Origin: an uncultured Collinsella sp.
Lineage (GTDB): Bacteria > Actinomycetota > Coriobacteriia > Coriobacteriales > Coriobacteriaceae
DNA length: 64,000 nucleotides
NCBI GenBank assembly: GCA_902489775.1
Contig: CABUBH010000001.1
Coordinates: 53,431-117,430 of the forward strand
Direction of reading: 5' to 3'
The notes beneath the pieces were generated by a model. It did not search any database. It was not told where the DNA came from and saw nothing but the letters and a program-made list of their open reading frames with translations. Numbering within the stretch: the first letter of the stretch is position 1; the number at the start of each line of letters is the position of its first letter. Of this stretch, positions 51,889 through 61,913 are shown one piece after another. A program made the position numbers and the translations under genes.

Positions 51889-53307
51889 TTAAGCGTCTTT
51901 CTTGGCAGTCAGATACTCAATGAACTCGGGACCGACGGTCGTAACGTCGCCGGCACCCATGGTGAGCAGCAGGTCGCCCTCGCCCACCATCTGCTCGAGC
52001 TCCTGATTGAGCTCAAGACGGCTGGAGCAGTACACGACTTCCTTGCCGGGATGCTTGGCACGAACGGTATCGGCGAGCATCTTGGAGGTAACGCCGGGGA
52101 TAGGCATCTCGCCGGCAGAGAACACGTCGATCAGCAGCAGTTTGTCGGCATTGGCAAAGGCATCGGCGAAATCGTCGCACAGGGCCTGCAGGCGCGAATA
52201 GCGGTGCGGCTGGAACACGACGTCGACGTGCTTATAACCCAGCGACGAGGCGGCGGCAAGCGTCGCCTTGATCTCGGTGGGATGATGGCCGTAGTCGTCG
52301 ACCACGGTGATGCCATCGATATCGCCCACGTGGGTAAAGCGACGGCGAACGCCCTCAAAGCTCGACAGCGCCTTGGCGGCGGCGTCGATGTCAAGGCCCA
52401 AGACATGGGCGACGGTGAGCACGGCCGTGGCGTTGAGCATGTTGTGGCGACCGGGATTGCTCTTGATCTCCACAGCGTGCTCAGTGCCGTCCTCAAAGCG
52501 AACGATAAAGTCACTCTGGATGCCCTTGACATCCGGGTGCACGCAGACGATGTCGTTGCTCTCGGCAAAGCCGTAGGAAAGCACGTGACGGCCCGTCGAC
52601 TTGGCGAGCTCGACCAGATGCGGGTCCTCGCCGCAGACGATGACGGTGCCGTCCTCGCCCACCAGGCTCATGAATTTGGCGAAAGTTGCCTCGATCTCCT
52701 CGATACCCGAGTAGTGATCGAGGTGGTCGGCCTCGACGTTGGTCACAATGACCACGTTGGGGTTCAGGAACAGGAAGGAGCTGTCGGACTCGTCGGCCTC
52801 GGCGACAAAGTAGTCACCCGAGCCGTTCTTGCCGTTCGTGTCATAGCCCTCGACGATGCCGCCGATCAAGAAGCTCGGATCCAGACCCATGCGGTCGAGC
52901 ATGGTGGCGCACATCGAAGACGTGGTGGTCTTGCCATGCGTGCCGGCAACGGCGACGGTAGTGTAGCCATGGCCCAAAGCAGAGAGCATCTTGGCACGGG
53001 GCCACACGGGAATGCCCAGCTCGCGAGCGCGCACGAGCTCAGGGTTGGACTCCGGAATAGCGGTGGAGACAACAACCACGTCGGGCTTGACCTCGTCGAT
53101 CGTGGCTGCCTCATGGCCCACGTGCACCTTCACACCAGCGCGGGTAAGCTGGCGGATATAACGTGACGTCTTAAGATCGGAGCCGGTAACGGCATAACCG
53201 CGCTCGTGCAGAACGAGGGCGATGCCGCTCATGCCGGCGCCGCCGATACCGATAAAGTGGGCGCTCTTAAACTCGGGCGCGGAGGTTGCAGTCTGGGAAT
53301 CAGCCAT
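51889..53307 (-). CDS. murC: UDP-N-acetylmuramate--L-alanine ligase MurC
   Basis: It adds the first amino acid of the peptidoglycan stem. The 472-residue product has HFIGIGGAGMSGIALVL, the P-loop VAGTHGKTTTSSM, the ADHLDHYSG region and DDYGHHPTEIKATL. ATG 53307 fits the family start; AAGGAG lies about 11 bases upstream. It lies between murG and murB. Confidence 0.96.
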   Translation of the reverse strand: MADSQTATSAPEFKSAHFIGIGGAGMSGIALVLHERGYAVTGSDLKTSRYIRQLTRAGVKVHVGHEAATIDEVKPDVVVVSTAIPESNPELVRARELGIPVWPRAKMLSALGHGYTTVAVAGTHGKTTTSSMCATMLDRMGLDPSFLIGGIVEGYDTNGKNGSGDYFVAEADESDSSFLFLNPNVVIVTNVEADHLDHYSGIEEIEATFAKFMSLVGEDGTVIVCGEDPHLVELAKSTGRHVLSYGFAESNDIVCVHPDVKGIQSDFIVRFEDGTEHAVEIKSNPGRHNMLNATAVLTVAHVLGLDIDAAAKALSSFEGVRRRFTHVGDIDGITVVDDYGHHPTEIKATLAAASSLGYKHVDVVFQPHRYSRLQALCDDFADAFANADKLLLIDVFSAGEMPIPGVTSKMLADTVRAKHPGKEVVYCSSRLELNQELEQMVGEGDLLLTMGAGDVTTVGPEFIEYLTAKKDA

Positions 53308-53404
53308 GTGCTCGTGTACTCCTTGCGTAAACACTGCCTGTAACCCGTTAACTGTACCGCACCTACCGCATCAGCGCGAGGGCGACCGACGATATCCCGT
53401 CTAA

Positions 53405-54520
53405 CTAACGCAAACCCTCTACCGCATCGGCCAGAAGAGCGGCGGCCCTTTCCTGAGCCAGACCACGCGCCGCCTGACGCATGGCGTCGCGCGTCGCCGC
53501 GTCATCGACCAGGTGCAGCAGCTCATCGGCAAAGGCAGAACCGTCGATATCGGCATCGGCGCAGAGCACGCCGGCCCCGGCGTCGACCAGATAACGGGCA
53601 TTGGTGGTTTGATGGTCGGCCGTCGCATGCGGATACGGCACGAGCACCGAGGGCACGGCGAGCGCAGCGATCTCGGCCACGCTCGATGCGCCCGAACGCG
53701 AGAGCACCAAATCGGCAGCAGCCAGCATATCGCCCATGTTGTCGATGTAAGGCTGGACGCGATAACGCTTCGCCTCCTCGGGCGTCAGCGCCAAAGCGTG
53801 CTCGGTCTCCTCAAAGCCGTCGGCACCCGTCGAATGCAACACATAGAGGTTCTTGCGCGAAAGCAGCTCATTTTTGAGCGAAACCGCGCGCTCGTTGAGG
53901 TGCTGGGCGCCGAGTGAACCGCCAAAGACGAGCAGCAGCGTAGCGTCCTCGGGAACGCCAAGTGCCTTGCGGCCGCGAGCGCGATCGCCCTCGATCACCG
54001 AGCGACGTACGGGGTTGCCGGTCATGAGCACGTGGTCAGGGTCACCTTCGCGCTCAAAGACCGCGCGCGCTGCCGGCACCGAGATGCACACGCGGGCGGC
54101 GTGGGAATTCATCATCTTGTTGGCCAGGCCCGGAACAGAGTTCTGCTCATGTAGCAGATACGGAACGCCTGCGCCCTTGCACCACCCCAGCAGCGGAACC
54201 TCGACATAGGCACCAAAACCGATGGCAGCATCGGGCTTGCCGACCTTTGAGAAATGACTGGCGAGCGCACGCTTGGCCTTGTTGACACGCCACAGCGAGG
54301 TCAGCGCCGTCCAGGGACGGGAGCGGTCGAAGCCCGTGACCGTAATGGGCACAAAATCAAACCCAGACTCGGGGACCAGACGACCCTCGAGCTTGCGCGA
54401 CTGGCCCACGAACACAACGTGGTGGCCACGGTCACGCAGCTCTTCGGCCAGGGCGAGCGCGGGGTTAATGTGTCCTGCCGTGCCGCCGGCTGCAATAGCA
54501 ACGGTCATTTTATCGGTCAT
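53405..54520 (-). CDS. murG: UDP-GlcNAc transferase MurG
   Basis: It makes lipid II from lipid I at the inner face of the membrane. The 371-residue product shows AIAAGGTAGHINPALALAEEL, LLHEQNSVPG, VFGGSLGAQHLNERAV and the C-terminal LSRSGASSVAEIAALAVPSVLVP. ATG 54520 follows GAAGGGA and overlaps ftsW by 11 bases. Confidence 0.96.
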   Translation of the reverse strand: MTDKMTVAIAAGGTAGHINPALALAEELRDRGHHVVFVGQSRKLEGRLVPESGFDFVPITVTGFDRSRPWTALTSLWRVNKAKRALASHFSKVGKPDAAIGFGAYVEVPLLGWCKGAGVPYLLHEQNSVPGLANKMMNSHAARVCISVPAARAVFEREGDPDHVLMTGNPVRRSVIEGDRARGRKALGVPEDATLLLVFGGSLGAQHLNERAVSLKNELLSRKNLYVLHSTGADGFEETEHALALTPEEAKRYRVQPYIDNMGDMLAAADLVLSRSGASSVAEIAALAVPSVLVPYPHATADHQTTNARYLVDAGAGVLCADADIDGSAFADELLHLVDDAATRDAMRQAARGLAQERAAALLADAVEGLR

Positions 54521-56030
54521 GGTAGTCCCTTCGTACACGCGGTCCCTGGTCGTCGGTGCGCAGACGCGCCGACGGGTCCGAGTTCAAATCGATTCGATTA
54601 TATCCGCCGCCCGCGTTGCGAGGGCTGGGGCGCTGAGGACGACCTTGCGGAGCCGTCCGCGGACGTGGACGAGCTGCCGGCTCGGATGCAGAACCATCCA
54701 GAACGGTAAAGCCGCTACGCGAAGGTCGTTCACCGCGCACATGGGCTACGCCGGCGGTGCTCTCGTCCATAACGGCAAAGCTCTCACGGCGGCGGTCATA
54801 CTCATCGCGGCGGGCGCTCTCGTACGAAACGCGCAGGATCAACCCGGCAAGCATGAGCGACACAATAATCGACGAACCGCCGTAGCTAATAAACGGCAAC
54901 GGTTTACCCGTCATGGGAAACACGTTGAGGATGCCCAGCGCGTTAATCAAGAACTGCACCGCGAGAATGACCGCGGAGCCAGACGCCATAAGCGCGCCCC
55001 GACGATCGGTCGCCTGCTCGGCAATGCGAAACGCCGAGTAGATCAGCATCGCAAACACCAAGAAGAACAGCACGGTTCCGACAAAGCCGACTTCCTCGCC
55101 AATGATGGCCAGGATGTAGTCATTGTGCGCCTCGGGCAGATACGAGTACTTCATGGTTGAGTTGCCGATGCCACGGCCGAACAGACCGCCCGAGGCAAAG
55201 GCCATGATGGCAAGCGTGGCCTGATAGCCGTCACCATACTCGTCAGCCCAAGGGTTCAAGGCAACCTGAATACGCACCATACGGTACGGCTCTGCGACAA
55301 GTGCAATCACGATCACGAGAATGCCGAAGATTAGCACGCCGATGATAAATCTGGGGTCGAGACCCGCAAACAACGCCATGCACATGAGGGTCAACAGGAT
55401 GATCAGGACAGTACCGAAATCGGGCTGGATAAAGATCAGAAAGAGCGAAATACCCAGGTAGATGCCCATCTTGCGAAGGAATTCGTTGATGTTGCCACCG
55501 GGCGAAAAGAAGCGATCAAGCATGATGGCCGAATACGCAATGGCAAATGGCTTTAAAAACTCGGAAGGCTGGAACTGAATACCGGCGATGTTGAGCCAGC
55601 GCGTGGCGCCACGGCTGCCGCTGCCCACCAAGAACACCAGAAACAGTAGCCCTATCATGCCGATAAGGAAGATCCTAAGCACATCCTCCCCAAACCAGCT
55701 GTCCGGCAAAACGCGCACGATGGCAATCAGCGCCAGAACACCAACCACGGCAAACGCGGCCTGTCGACCCAGGAAAAACGTCGCCGAGCCATTCTCGTGC
55801 AGCGCCTCGACCGAAGACGCCGAGTACACCATCAGCAGACCAAAGCACACCAAAGTAAACAGGCAGGCCATAAATATCAGACGGGGGCGCATGATGCGGG
55901 CGGGAACGCCGGCAATATAGCGTTCGCTAAACGTCTGCCCGCCGCGACCGGAACGCGGTGTGCTGCGCCGCGAGGAAGCACGGTCCGAGTCGGGCCTCCT
56001 CATACCTTGTCGGGGGCTCTCCTCTCTCAC
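54510..56030 (-). CDS. ftsW: Peptidoglycan glycosyltransferase FtsW
   Basis: This SEDS glycosyltransferase builds septal glycan. The 506-residue product has ten hydrophobic helices with GSRGATRWLNIAGIQFQPSEFLKP, FIQPDFGTVLI, AHNDYILAIIGEEVGFVG and PFISYGGSSIIVSLM. About 45 basic residues precede the first helix, and an Arg/Pro-rich tail of about 95 residues follows the last (RRDEYDRRRESF, RPRPRTAPQGRPQRPSPR). I start at GTG 56030, six bases after AGGGG; TTG 56036 and ATG 56003 are possible. Confidence 0.93.
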   Translation of the reverse strand: MREESPRQGMRRPDSDRASSRRSTPRSGRGGQTFSERYIAGVPARIMRPRLIFMACLFTLVCFGLLMVYSASSVEALHENGSATFFLGRQAAFAVVGVLALIAIVRVLPDSWFGEDVLRIFLIGMIGLLFLVFLVGSGSRGATRWLNIAGIQFQPSEFLKPFAIAYSAIMLDRFFSPGGNINEFLRKMGIYLGISLFLIFIQPDFGTVLIILLTLMCMALFAGLDPRFIIGVLIFGILVIVIALVAEPYRMVRIQVALNPWADEYGDGYQATLAIMAFASGGLFGRGIGNSTMKYSYLPEAHNDYILAIIGEEVGFVGTVLFFLVFAMLIYSAFRIAEQATDRRGALMASGSAVILAVQFLINALGILNVFPMTGKPLPFISYGGSSIIVSLMLAGLILRVSYESARRDEYDRRRESFAVMDESTAGVAHVRGERPSRSGFTVLDGSASEPAARPRPRTAPQGRPQRPSPRNAGGGYNRIDLNSDPSARLRTDDQGPRVRRDYHDR

Positions 56031-56039
56031 CGGCAACCC

Positions 56040-57446
56040 CTATTCCATTTGCGATTTCGCCGCAGCGGCAAGCTGGGCCACATAGTCCTTAAACACGCGG
56101 CCGCGCTCCTCATAGCCCGAGAACTCATCGAACGAAGAACAGGCAGGAGAAAGTAAGATCACGTCACCACGGCTCGACAGCGAACGGGCGACGTCCACGG
56201 CATCGCGCAGGTCATCCGCCTGGGCGATATCCACATCGCCATCGACATCGGCCTCGTCCATAGCGGCGGTGAAGCGCTCGCGCGCATCGCCAAAGCAGAC
56301 GACCGAGCGTACGTTATCCATAACAACGCGTGCGAAGTCCGTGAGCGGCGTGCCCTTATCGTGGCCGCCGAGCAGCAAGATCACGTCGTCATCGGGAAAT
56401 GCCGTCAGTGCCTTCTCGACCGCATCGGTGTTGGTCGCCTTGGAATCGTTGACGTAGCGCACGCCGTCAATCTCGCCACACGGCTCCACGCGGTGCTCGA
56501 GCGGCTGGAACGAGGCCAGACCGCGGCAGACGCCATCGACATCGGCACCGACTGCCAGGGCAGCCGTGGCAGCGCACAGAGCATTGATAACATTGTGATG
56601 GCCCGAGATCTTGAGCTCGGATGTAGCGATGAGCGGGGTCTCGACGCCCTTCAGGCGCACGATCATCTTGCCATCGCGCACAAAGGCGGCATCCTCGCCC
56701 TCAGGCTCGTCAAAGGCAACCTTGCAGATGCGACGACCCGGCGTGTAGATGTACTCATCGAACTCGTGAATGCCGGCGTCTTCGACGTCGACAACCACCA
56801 GATCGTCATCGACCATATTGGCAAACAGTTTAATCTTGGCAAGCGCGTAGTTCTTATGGCTCTTATGCCAGCCCAAGTGGTCGGGAGTGATGTTGAGCAG
56901 CACCGCCACGCGGGGGTGGAGCTCGGTGGTCGTAGCAATCTGATAGCTCGAGAGCTCGGCCACAAACCACTCGTTATGGGCTCGGCCGTCAATCTCGTTG
57001 ACCGGCGGCTCGCCGATGTTGCCGACAGCTACACTGGCCTCGCCGGCAGCCTTGAGCAGATAATCAGTCAGCGACGTGGTGGTCGTCTTGCCGTTGGTGC
57101 CCGTGATGGCAATCCAGTTATCGGGTGACAGGCGATAGGCAAACTCGGGCTCACCCATAATCTGGGCGGCATGCTCGCGCCCGGCCTTAAAGAAGCCCGA
57201 GAACTCCGAGATGCCCGGGCACGTCACGCATACGTCATAGACGCCCTCGACCTGTTCGGTCCCATAGACAAACGCCGCACCAGCAGCCTCGAGCGCACGC
57301 GTGGCGTCATTGGGCTCAGAGGTGCCGCCGCCATACACGGTAACGGCGCTCACGCGCTCGGGATGCGCCAGCGCCCAGCGGGCGACATCGAGACCGGATT
57401 TGCCCTGACCCAAAACGAGCAGGCTAAAGACATCAGCAAGAGGCAT
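56040..57446 (-). CDS. murD: UDP-N-acetylmuramoylalanine--D-glutamate ligase MurD
   Basis: It adds D-glutamate to the stem peptide. The 468-residue length is normal. It has VLGQGKSGLDVARWAL, the P-loop AITGTNGKTTTTSLTDYLL, LNITPDHLGWH and VNDSKATNTDAVEKAL with the carboxylated-lysine region. Seq. end LLSPACSSFDEFSGYEERG is typical. It ends 9 bases before ftsW. Confidence 0.95.
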   Translation of the reverse strand: MPLADVFSLLVLGQGKSGLDVARWALAHPERVSAVTVYGGGTSEPNDATRALEAAGAAFVYGTEQVEGVYDVCVTCPGISEFSGFFKAGREHAAQIMGEPEFAYRLSPDNWIAITGTNGKTTTTSLTDYLLKAAGEASVAVGNIGEPPVNEIDGRAHNEWFVAELSSYQIATTTELHPRVAVLLNITPDHLGWHKSHKNYALAKIKLFANMVDDDLVVVDVEDAGIHEFDEYIYTPGRRICKVAFDEPEGEDAAFVRDGKMIVRLKGVETPLIATSELKISGHHNVINALCAATAALAVGADVDGVCRGLASFQPLEHRVEPCGEIDGVRYVNDSKATNTDAVEKALTAFPDDDVILLLGGHDKGTPLTDFARVVMDNVRSVVCFGDARERFTAAMDEADVDGDVDIAQADDLRDAVDVARSLSSRGDVILLSPACSSFDEFSGYEERGRVFKDYVAQLAAAAKSQME

Positions 57447-57455
57447 GAAAGACCA

Positions 57456-58475
57456 CTATCCCAACTGGAAGAACAGAGCAAGGCCAACGGCACCAAAGGC
57501 CGCAGCGATAATCCAAAAACGGATGACGACCTTGGTCTCGGCCCAGCCCTTCTTTTCGAAATGATGATGGATGGGCGCCATAAGGAAGACGCGCTTGTGC
57601 GTAAAGTGGAAATAGACAACCTGAATCATGACCGACAGGGTCTCAACGATAAACAGGCCGCCGATGATGAGGGAAACGACTTCGGTGTTGGTCATGATGG
57701 ACGTGCAGGCAAACGCGGCGCCCAGGGCAAGCGAGCCGGTATCGCCCATAAAGATGCTCGCCGGATAGCAGTTGAACCACAGAAAGCCCAAGCAGGCACC
57801 GGCACATGCGGTGCAGAAGATGGACAGGTTCACGTCTCCGTGCAAAAACGCCATGGCAGCCATGGCGAGCATGGCAATCATGGAGGTGCCACCAGCAAGA
57901 CCGTCAAGGCCATCGGTCAGGTTCACGGCATTAGAAAGACCGGCGATCATCAGCCAGCAAAAGACAATGTAGAGCCACGGGAACGAAAGGCCGCAGATGG
58001 TGGTCGAAAGAACACCGAGGTCAATCGTCAGGCCGCCGGGAAAACGAATCTCGGGGGCGACGCCGCACCAGTTGACGGCAAGTACCGTAAAGGTGACACA
58101 GATAATGGTTAGGCCGATCATCTTGGCATGAGGCGTCAGACCGAGCGAGCGCCCATGCGTAACGGAAGTCAGGTCGTCGATCAGGCCCAGCACGCCGGTC
58201 GCCAGCGTGGCGAGCAGCACGAGCACGAGCTCGGTGGTGAGCTTGCCCATCAGCAGGCAGGTCAGCGAGATCGCGACGAGAATGACAACACCACCCATGG
58301 TGGGCGTTCCCTGCTTAACCAAATGACGCTTGGGGCCGTCGGCACGAACCTGCTGGCCGATACCCTCGACCTTGAGCAGCTTGATCCACCACGGCATGAG
58401 CAGCAGCGCAATGGCAGCGGCGATGCCAAGCCCCAAAAAAGCCTGATACGTTGGATACGAGGGATTGCCGAACAT
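57456..58475 (-). CDS. mraY: Phospho-MurNAc-pentapeptide transferase MraY
   Basis: It makes lipid I in the membrane. The 339-residue protein has ten helices; motif order is GTPTMGGVVIL, LIDDLTSVTHGRSLGL, NAVNLTDGLDGLAGG, and the C-terminal APIHHHFEKKGW. All catalytic aspartates are present. It lies between murF and murD; murF stop and this ATG are 3 bases apart. Confidence 0.96.
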   Translation of the reverse strand: MFGNPSYPTYQAFLGLGIAAAIALLLMPWWIKLLKVEGIGQQVRADGPKRHLVKQGTPTMGGVVILVAISLTCLLMGKLTTELVLVLLATLATGVLGLIDDLTSVTHGRSLGLTPHAKMIGLTIICVTFTVLAVNWCGVAPEIRFPGGLTIDLGVLSTTICGLSFPWLYIVFCWLMIAGLSNAVNLTDGLDGLAGGTSMIAMLAMAAMAFLHGDVNLSIFCTACAGACLGFLWFNCYPASIFMGDTGSLALGAAFACTSIMTNTEVVSLIIGGLFIVETLSVMIQVVYFHFTHKRVFLMAPIHHHFEKKGWAETKVVIRFWIIAAAFGAVGLALFFQLG

Positions 58476-58478
58476 GGG

Positions 58479-59903
58479 CTAGCACACACCTTCCACAAAG
58501 CGGTCGAGCTCAACAAAGCGGGAACCCTTGACCAGTACAACATCATGTTTTTCAAGCGCGCCGCCCATGCGGTCGAGCACCTGCTGATAATCGGAGAACA
58601 CCTGGATGCGGTCCTCGTCCATGCCCATCATGCGCGCGGCATCGGCCATAAGCTGGGCCAGCTCACCACCCACGCACGCCAGCATGTCGAGCTTCTTGGC
58701 GGCGGCATAGGCGCCCACGAGCTCATGCATGCGAGGAGCCTCATCGCCCATCTCGCCCATCTCGCCCAGGATCGCCATACGAGACCCCGTGCACGAAAGC
58801 GAGCACAGCAGATCGAGGCCAGCAGCCATGGATTCGGCACTGGCGTTATAGGAATCGTCGATGACGCGGGCACCGCTCTTGGCGCGCTTGATCTCCTGGC
58901 GGTGACCGGTGATCGTGAGGCCTCTAAAGGCAGCATCGATCTGCTCGGGCGTCACGCCCAGGCGATAGGCAACCGCGGCGGCCTTAACGGCATTAGGAAC
59001 GGACTGCACGCCGGGGATGGCAAGCATGGTATCGATCGTCTCACCCTGGCCAAAATCGAGCGTAAAGACCGGACGGCCCTCGTCATCAACACGAATGTCG
59101 CGGGCACGAACCTCATCATCGTCCGAGACGCCGGCCAGCATCACGTCGATACCAGCAGGCTGGGCGAACGTATCGCGAATGAACGGCGTAAAGTCGTCCT
59201 CGCCGCCCAAAACCAGCAGCGGCAAGAAGTCGCCAGCGGCGCACATACCCTGGACAATCTCGGCCTTAGCGCGGGCGATGTTCTCGCGGCTACCCAAAAT
59301 GCCGATATGAGAGGTACCAATCTTGCTCACGACGGCAAGGTTGGGATTGGCGGACTGGGACAGGCGCTCGATCTCGTGGAAATGGTTCATGCCCATCTCG
59401 AGCACCAGGACCTCGGTATCGGCCGGAGCGGAAAGCACCGTGAGCGGCATGCCGATCAGGTTATTGAAATTGCCCTTGGTGGCCCAGACACGATAGCGCT
59501 TGGCGAGCACGGCGGCGAGCACGTCCTTGGTCGTCGTCTTGCCGATGGAACCGGTAATACCAACGACCAGGCAGCCGAGCTCCAGACGGTACGTGTGCGC
59601 CAAACGCAGCAGAAAGTCCTCGGGATCATCGGTCAGCAGGATGGCACAGCCCTTGTCCTGCGCCAGCGAGACCAGCTCAGCCTCGGGCTCACGCGTCATT
59701 ACGACGGCGCCGGCACCCGACTGGACGGCACGGGAAGCAAAATCATTGCCGTCGACGTTTTCACCGGGAAAGGCGACGAAAATCGTCCCTTCCTCGACCT
59801 GGCGCGAGTCGATAACGCACCCGCGGCATACCCGATCGGCTTCTCCCGTCACGGTTCGGGCCCCTGTTGCGGCCGCGAGGTTGTTGACGGCGATCTCTAT
59901 CAT
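58479..59903 (-). CDS. murF: UDP-MurNAc-tripeptide--D-Ala-D-Ala ligase MurF
   Basis: It completes the UDP-MurNAc-pentapeptide. The 474-residue product starts with the RNase-like N-domain, has CVIDSRQVEEGTIFVAFPG, the P-loop GITGSIGKTTTKDVLAAVL, the GMNHFHEIERLS region, and DDSYNASAESMAAGLDLL. ATG 59903 follows GGGGAGC. No ddl gene is in the cluster. It lies 127 bases after ftsI. Confidence 0.95.
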   Translation of the reverse strand: MIEIAVNNLAAATGARTVTGEADRVCRGCVIDSRQVEEGTIFVAFPGENVDGNDFASRAVQSGAGAVVMTREPEAELVSLAQDKGCAILLTDDPEDFLLRLAHTYRLELGCLVVGITGSIGKTTTKDVLAAVLAKRYRVWATKGNFNNLIGMPLTVLSAPADTEVLVLEMGMNHFHEIERLSQSANPNLAVVSKIGTSHIGILGSRENIARAKAEIVQGMCAAGDFLPLLVLGGEDDFTPFIRDTFAQPAGIDVMLAGVSDDDEVRARDIRVDDEGRPVFTLDFGQGETIDTMLAIPGVQSVPNAVKAAAVAYRLGVTPEQIDAAFRGLTITGHRQEIKRAKSGARVIDDSYNASAESMAAGLDLLCSLSCTGSRMAILGEMGEMGDEAPRMHELVGAYAAAKKLDMLACVGGELAQLMADAARMMGMDEDRIQVFSDYQQVLDRMGGALEKHDVVLVKGSRFVELDRFVEGVC

Positions 59904-60030
59904 TGCAGCTCCCCTGTAAACCTAATAATGCTATCGGCGTATTGTATCCCAGCGCCGCGCATGCGTGGTGCAGGGCATGTGAACACCCCTCATATGGGAC
60001 AACAAACCACGCCCCAAAGATTGTAACCCC

Positions 60031-61896
60031 CTACTTCGTGTGCGGGATACCCAGCACGTCGAGCGCGTTGGCCATAATGGACTGGAACGGCACCGCAGCG
60101 GCATCTGAGCCGCTCGGCGTTCCGTCGAGCGTGATATAGCACAGCACCTTGGGCGATTGTGCCGGTGCAAAGCCCATAAAGGACGACATGTAGTTCTCCT
60201 TGAGGTAGCCGCCGTTCTCGTCGGCACGTTCGGCCGTACCGGTCTTACCCGCCACGTCATAGCCGTCAACCGCGCCGCCAACGCCCGTTCCCTCGGACAC
60301 GACCGTCTGCATGCACGATGTCACCTGGGATGCGGCGTCCTCAGAAATCGCGCGTTCGCCTTCGCCCCAGTCCTTCTCGTCGCCTTTGCTGGACTTATAG
60401 AAGTGCGGGGTCATCATCACGCCGCCGTTGGCGATGCCGCCCACGGCACGTGCGATCTCAATCGGCGAGACGGACAGCGCCTGTCCAAAGCTCATCGATC
60501 CCAGCGTGGCGCCGTCATACTGGTCACGCTCCTTGACGATGCCCAGGCTCTCGCCCGGAAAATCGACACCGGAGCTGTGACCGATGCCCCACTTGTCCAC
60601 ATAGGCGGCAAAGTCGTCGGCACCGATCTTGCGCCCCACCAGGACAAAGCCCACATTGGACGAACGGCGCATCATCTCGCGCACATCCATGGTCATGCCA
60701 TAGTCGCGCTTATCGGCATCGGTAACGGTATCGTCGCCCACCTTGATGCTCGCCGGCACCTCAAACGACGTACTCGATCGCACGACGCCCAAGTCGAAGC
60801 CGGCGCCCGCCACGAGCGTCTTAAAGACCGAGCCGGGCTCGTAGGCGTCAGTGACCAGGCGCAGGTTCATATCCTCGGTCTTGGCGTTCTCCAGATCGGT
60901 CTGGTCGTAGGTCGGGTACGAGCAGGCTGCGAGAATTTCACCGGTCGTGGGGTCGGTGACCAAAGCCGAGCCGTTCTTGGCCTTTGTCTTCTCGACAGCC
61001 TCTGTCAGAGCATCCTCAGCCGCACGCTGGATATTGACGTCGAGCGTCGTCACGATATCAACGCCGTCGACCGCGGCCACCTTTTTATAGGCACCGCCCG
61101 CGATATAGCTGCCGTCCCTCGCGCGCTCGCGTACGAGAGAACCGTTCGTGCCGGTCAGAAGCTTGTTGTATTGCTTTTCGAGACCCGTCAAGCCGTCGTT
61201 GTCCACATTCACTACACCCAGCACCTGCGATGCCAGATTGCCGTATGGATATACGCGCTTCATGGCCTGCTCAAAAAGCACGCCGGGCAGATTCTTCTTC
61301 TCCAGCGCCGCAGCATCGTCTTCGTCCACCTGGCGCTTGATATACACCCAGGTGCCATCGGACTCGACGAGCTTGCGGCAGGTCTTTTTATCGATTCCAG
61401 TTGCCTTGACCAGCGCCGACACCGTCTTGTCGACATCCTCGACAAGCTGCGGGTTCACGGCGATGTTGCGACATTCGACCGACGACGCCAGCACGTTGCC
61501 GTTGCGGTCGTAGACGGTGCCACGTTTGGCATAGAGGGTCTGCGCAAGCAGGCGGCGCGCATCGGCACGCTCGCGCAGTTTATCGGCTTCGACAATTTGA
61601 TAGTCGGCAAGGCGAAAGACGCCCAAGCCCAAGCCAAGCCCAATGAATCCCATGACGGCTTTGCGGCGAGGCAGAGGCGCGCCTGTGAGCCATTCGGTCG
61701 ACGAACTCTTGCGCGACCTGGTGTTATGCACTTGAGGGCCGCCCGAGCCGCGAAGTCGCGACGCCGGGTCGTTGCCACGGGACTGCCCGGCGTTGTAAGA
61801 TTGCCGACCCGTTCCTTGATAACCAGAACGTCCCCGCGACGAGGGACGTCCAGAACCGCGGCCCCCATCGGAACCGCGGCGATAGTCATTTGTCAT
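60031..61896 (-). CDS. ftsI: Septal transpeptidase FtsI (class B PBP)
   Basis: This enzyme crosslinks septal peptidoglycan with FtsW. The 621-residue product has about 75 basic, Gly/Arg/Ser-rich residues, one membrane helix (about 80-98), a dimerisation domain, and the transpeptidase with SxxK in EPGSVFKTL, SSN in MRRSSNVGF and KTGT in VAGKTGTAERAD. No PASTA domain follows. The basic tail resembles those of FtsQ and FtsW. The binding site is weak (GCTGAGT), 17 bases after the ftsL-like stop. Confidence 0.94.
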   Translation of the reverse strand: MTNDYRRGSDGGRGSGRPSSRGRSGYQGTGRQSYNAGQSRGNDPASRLRGSGGPQVHNTRSRKSSSTEWLTGAPLPRRKAVMGFIGLGLGLGVFRLADYQIVEADKLRERADARRLLAQTLYAKRGTVYDRNGNVLASSVECRNIAVNPQLVEDVDKTVSALVKATGIDKKTCRKLVESDGTWVYIKRQVDEDDAAALEKKNLPGVLFEQAMKRVYPYGNLASQVLGVVNVDNDGLTGLEKQYNKLLTGTNGSLVRERARDGSYIAGGAYKKVAAVDGVDIVTTLDVNIQRAAEDALTEAVEKTKAKNGSALVTDPTTGEILAACSYPTYDQTDLENAKTEDMNLRLVTDAYEPGSVFKTLVAGAGFDLGVVRSSTSFEVPASIKVGDDTVTDADKRDYGMTMDVREMMRRSSNVGFVLVGRKIGADDFAAYVDKWGIGHSSGVDFPGESLGIVKERDQYDGATLGSMSFGQALSVSPIEIARAVGGIANGGVMMTPHFYKSSKGDEKDWGEGERAISEDAASQVTSCMQTVVSEGTGVGGAVDGYDVAGKTGTAERADENGGYLKENYMSSFMGFAPAQSPKVLCYITLDGTPSGSDAAAVPFQSIMANALDVLGIPHTK

Positions 61897-61913
61897 ACTC
61901 AGCTACCGTCTTG

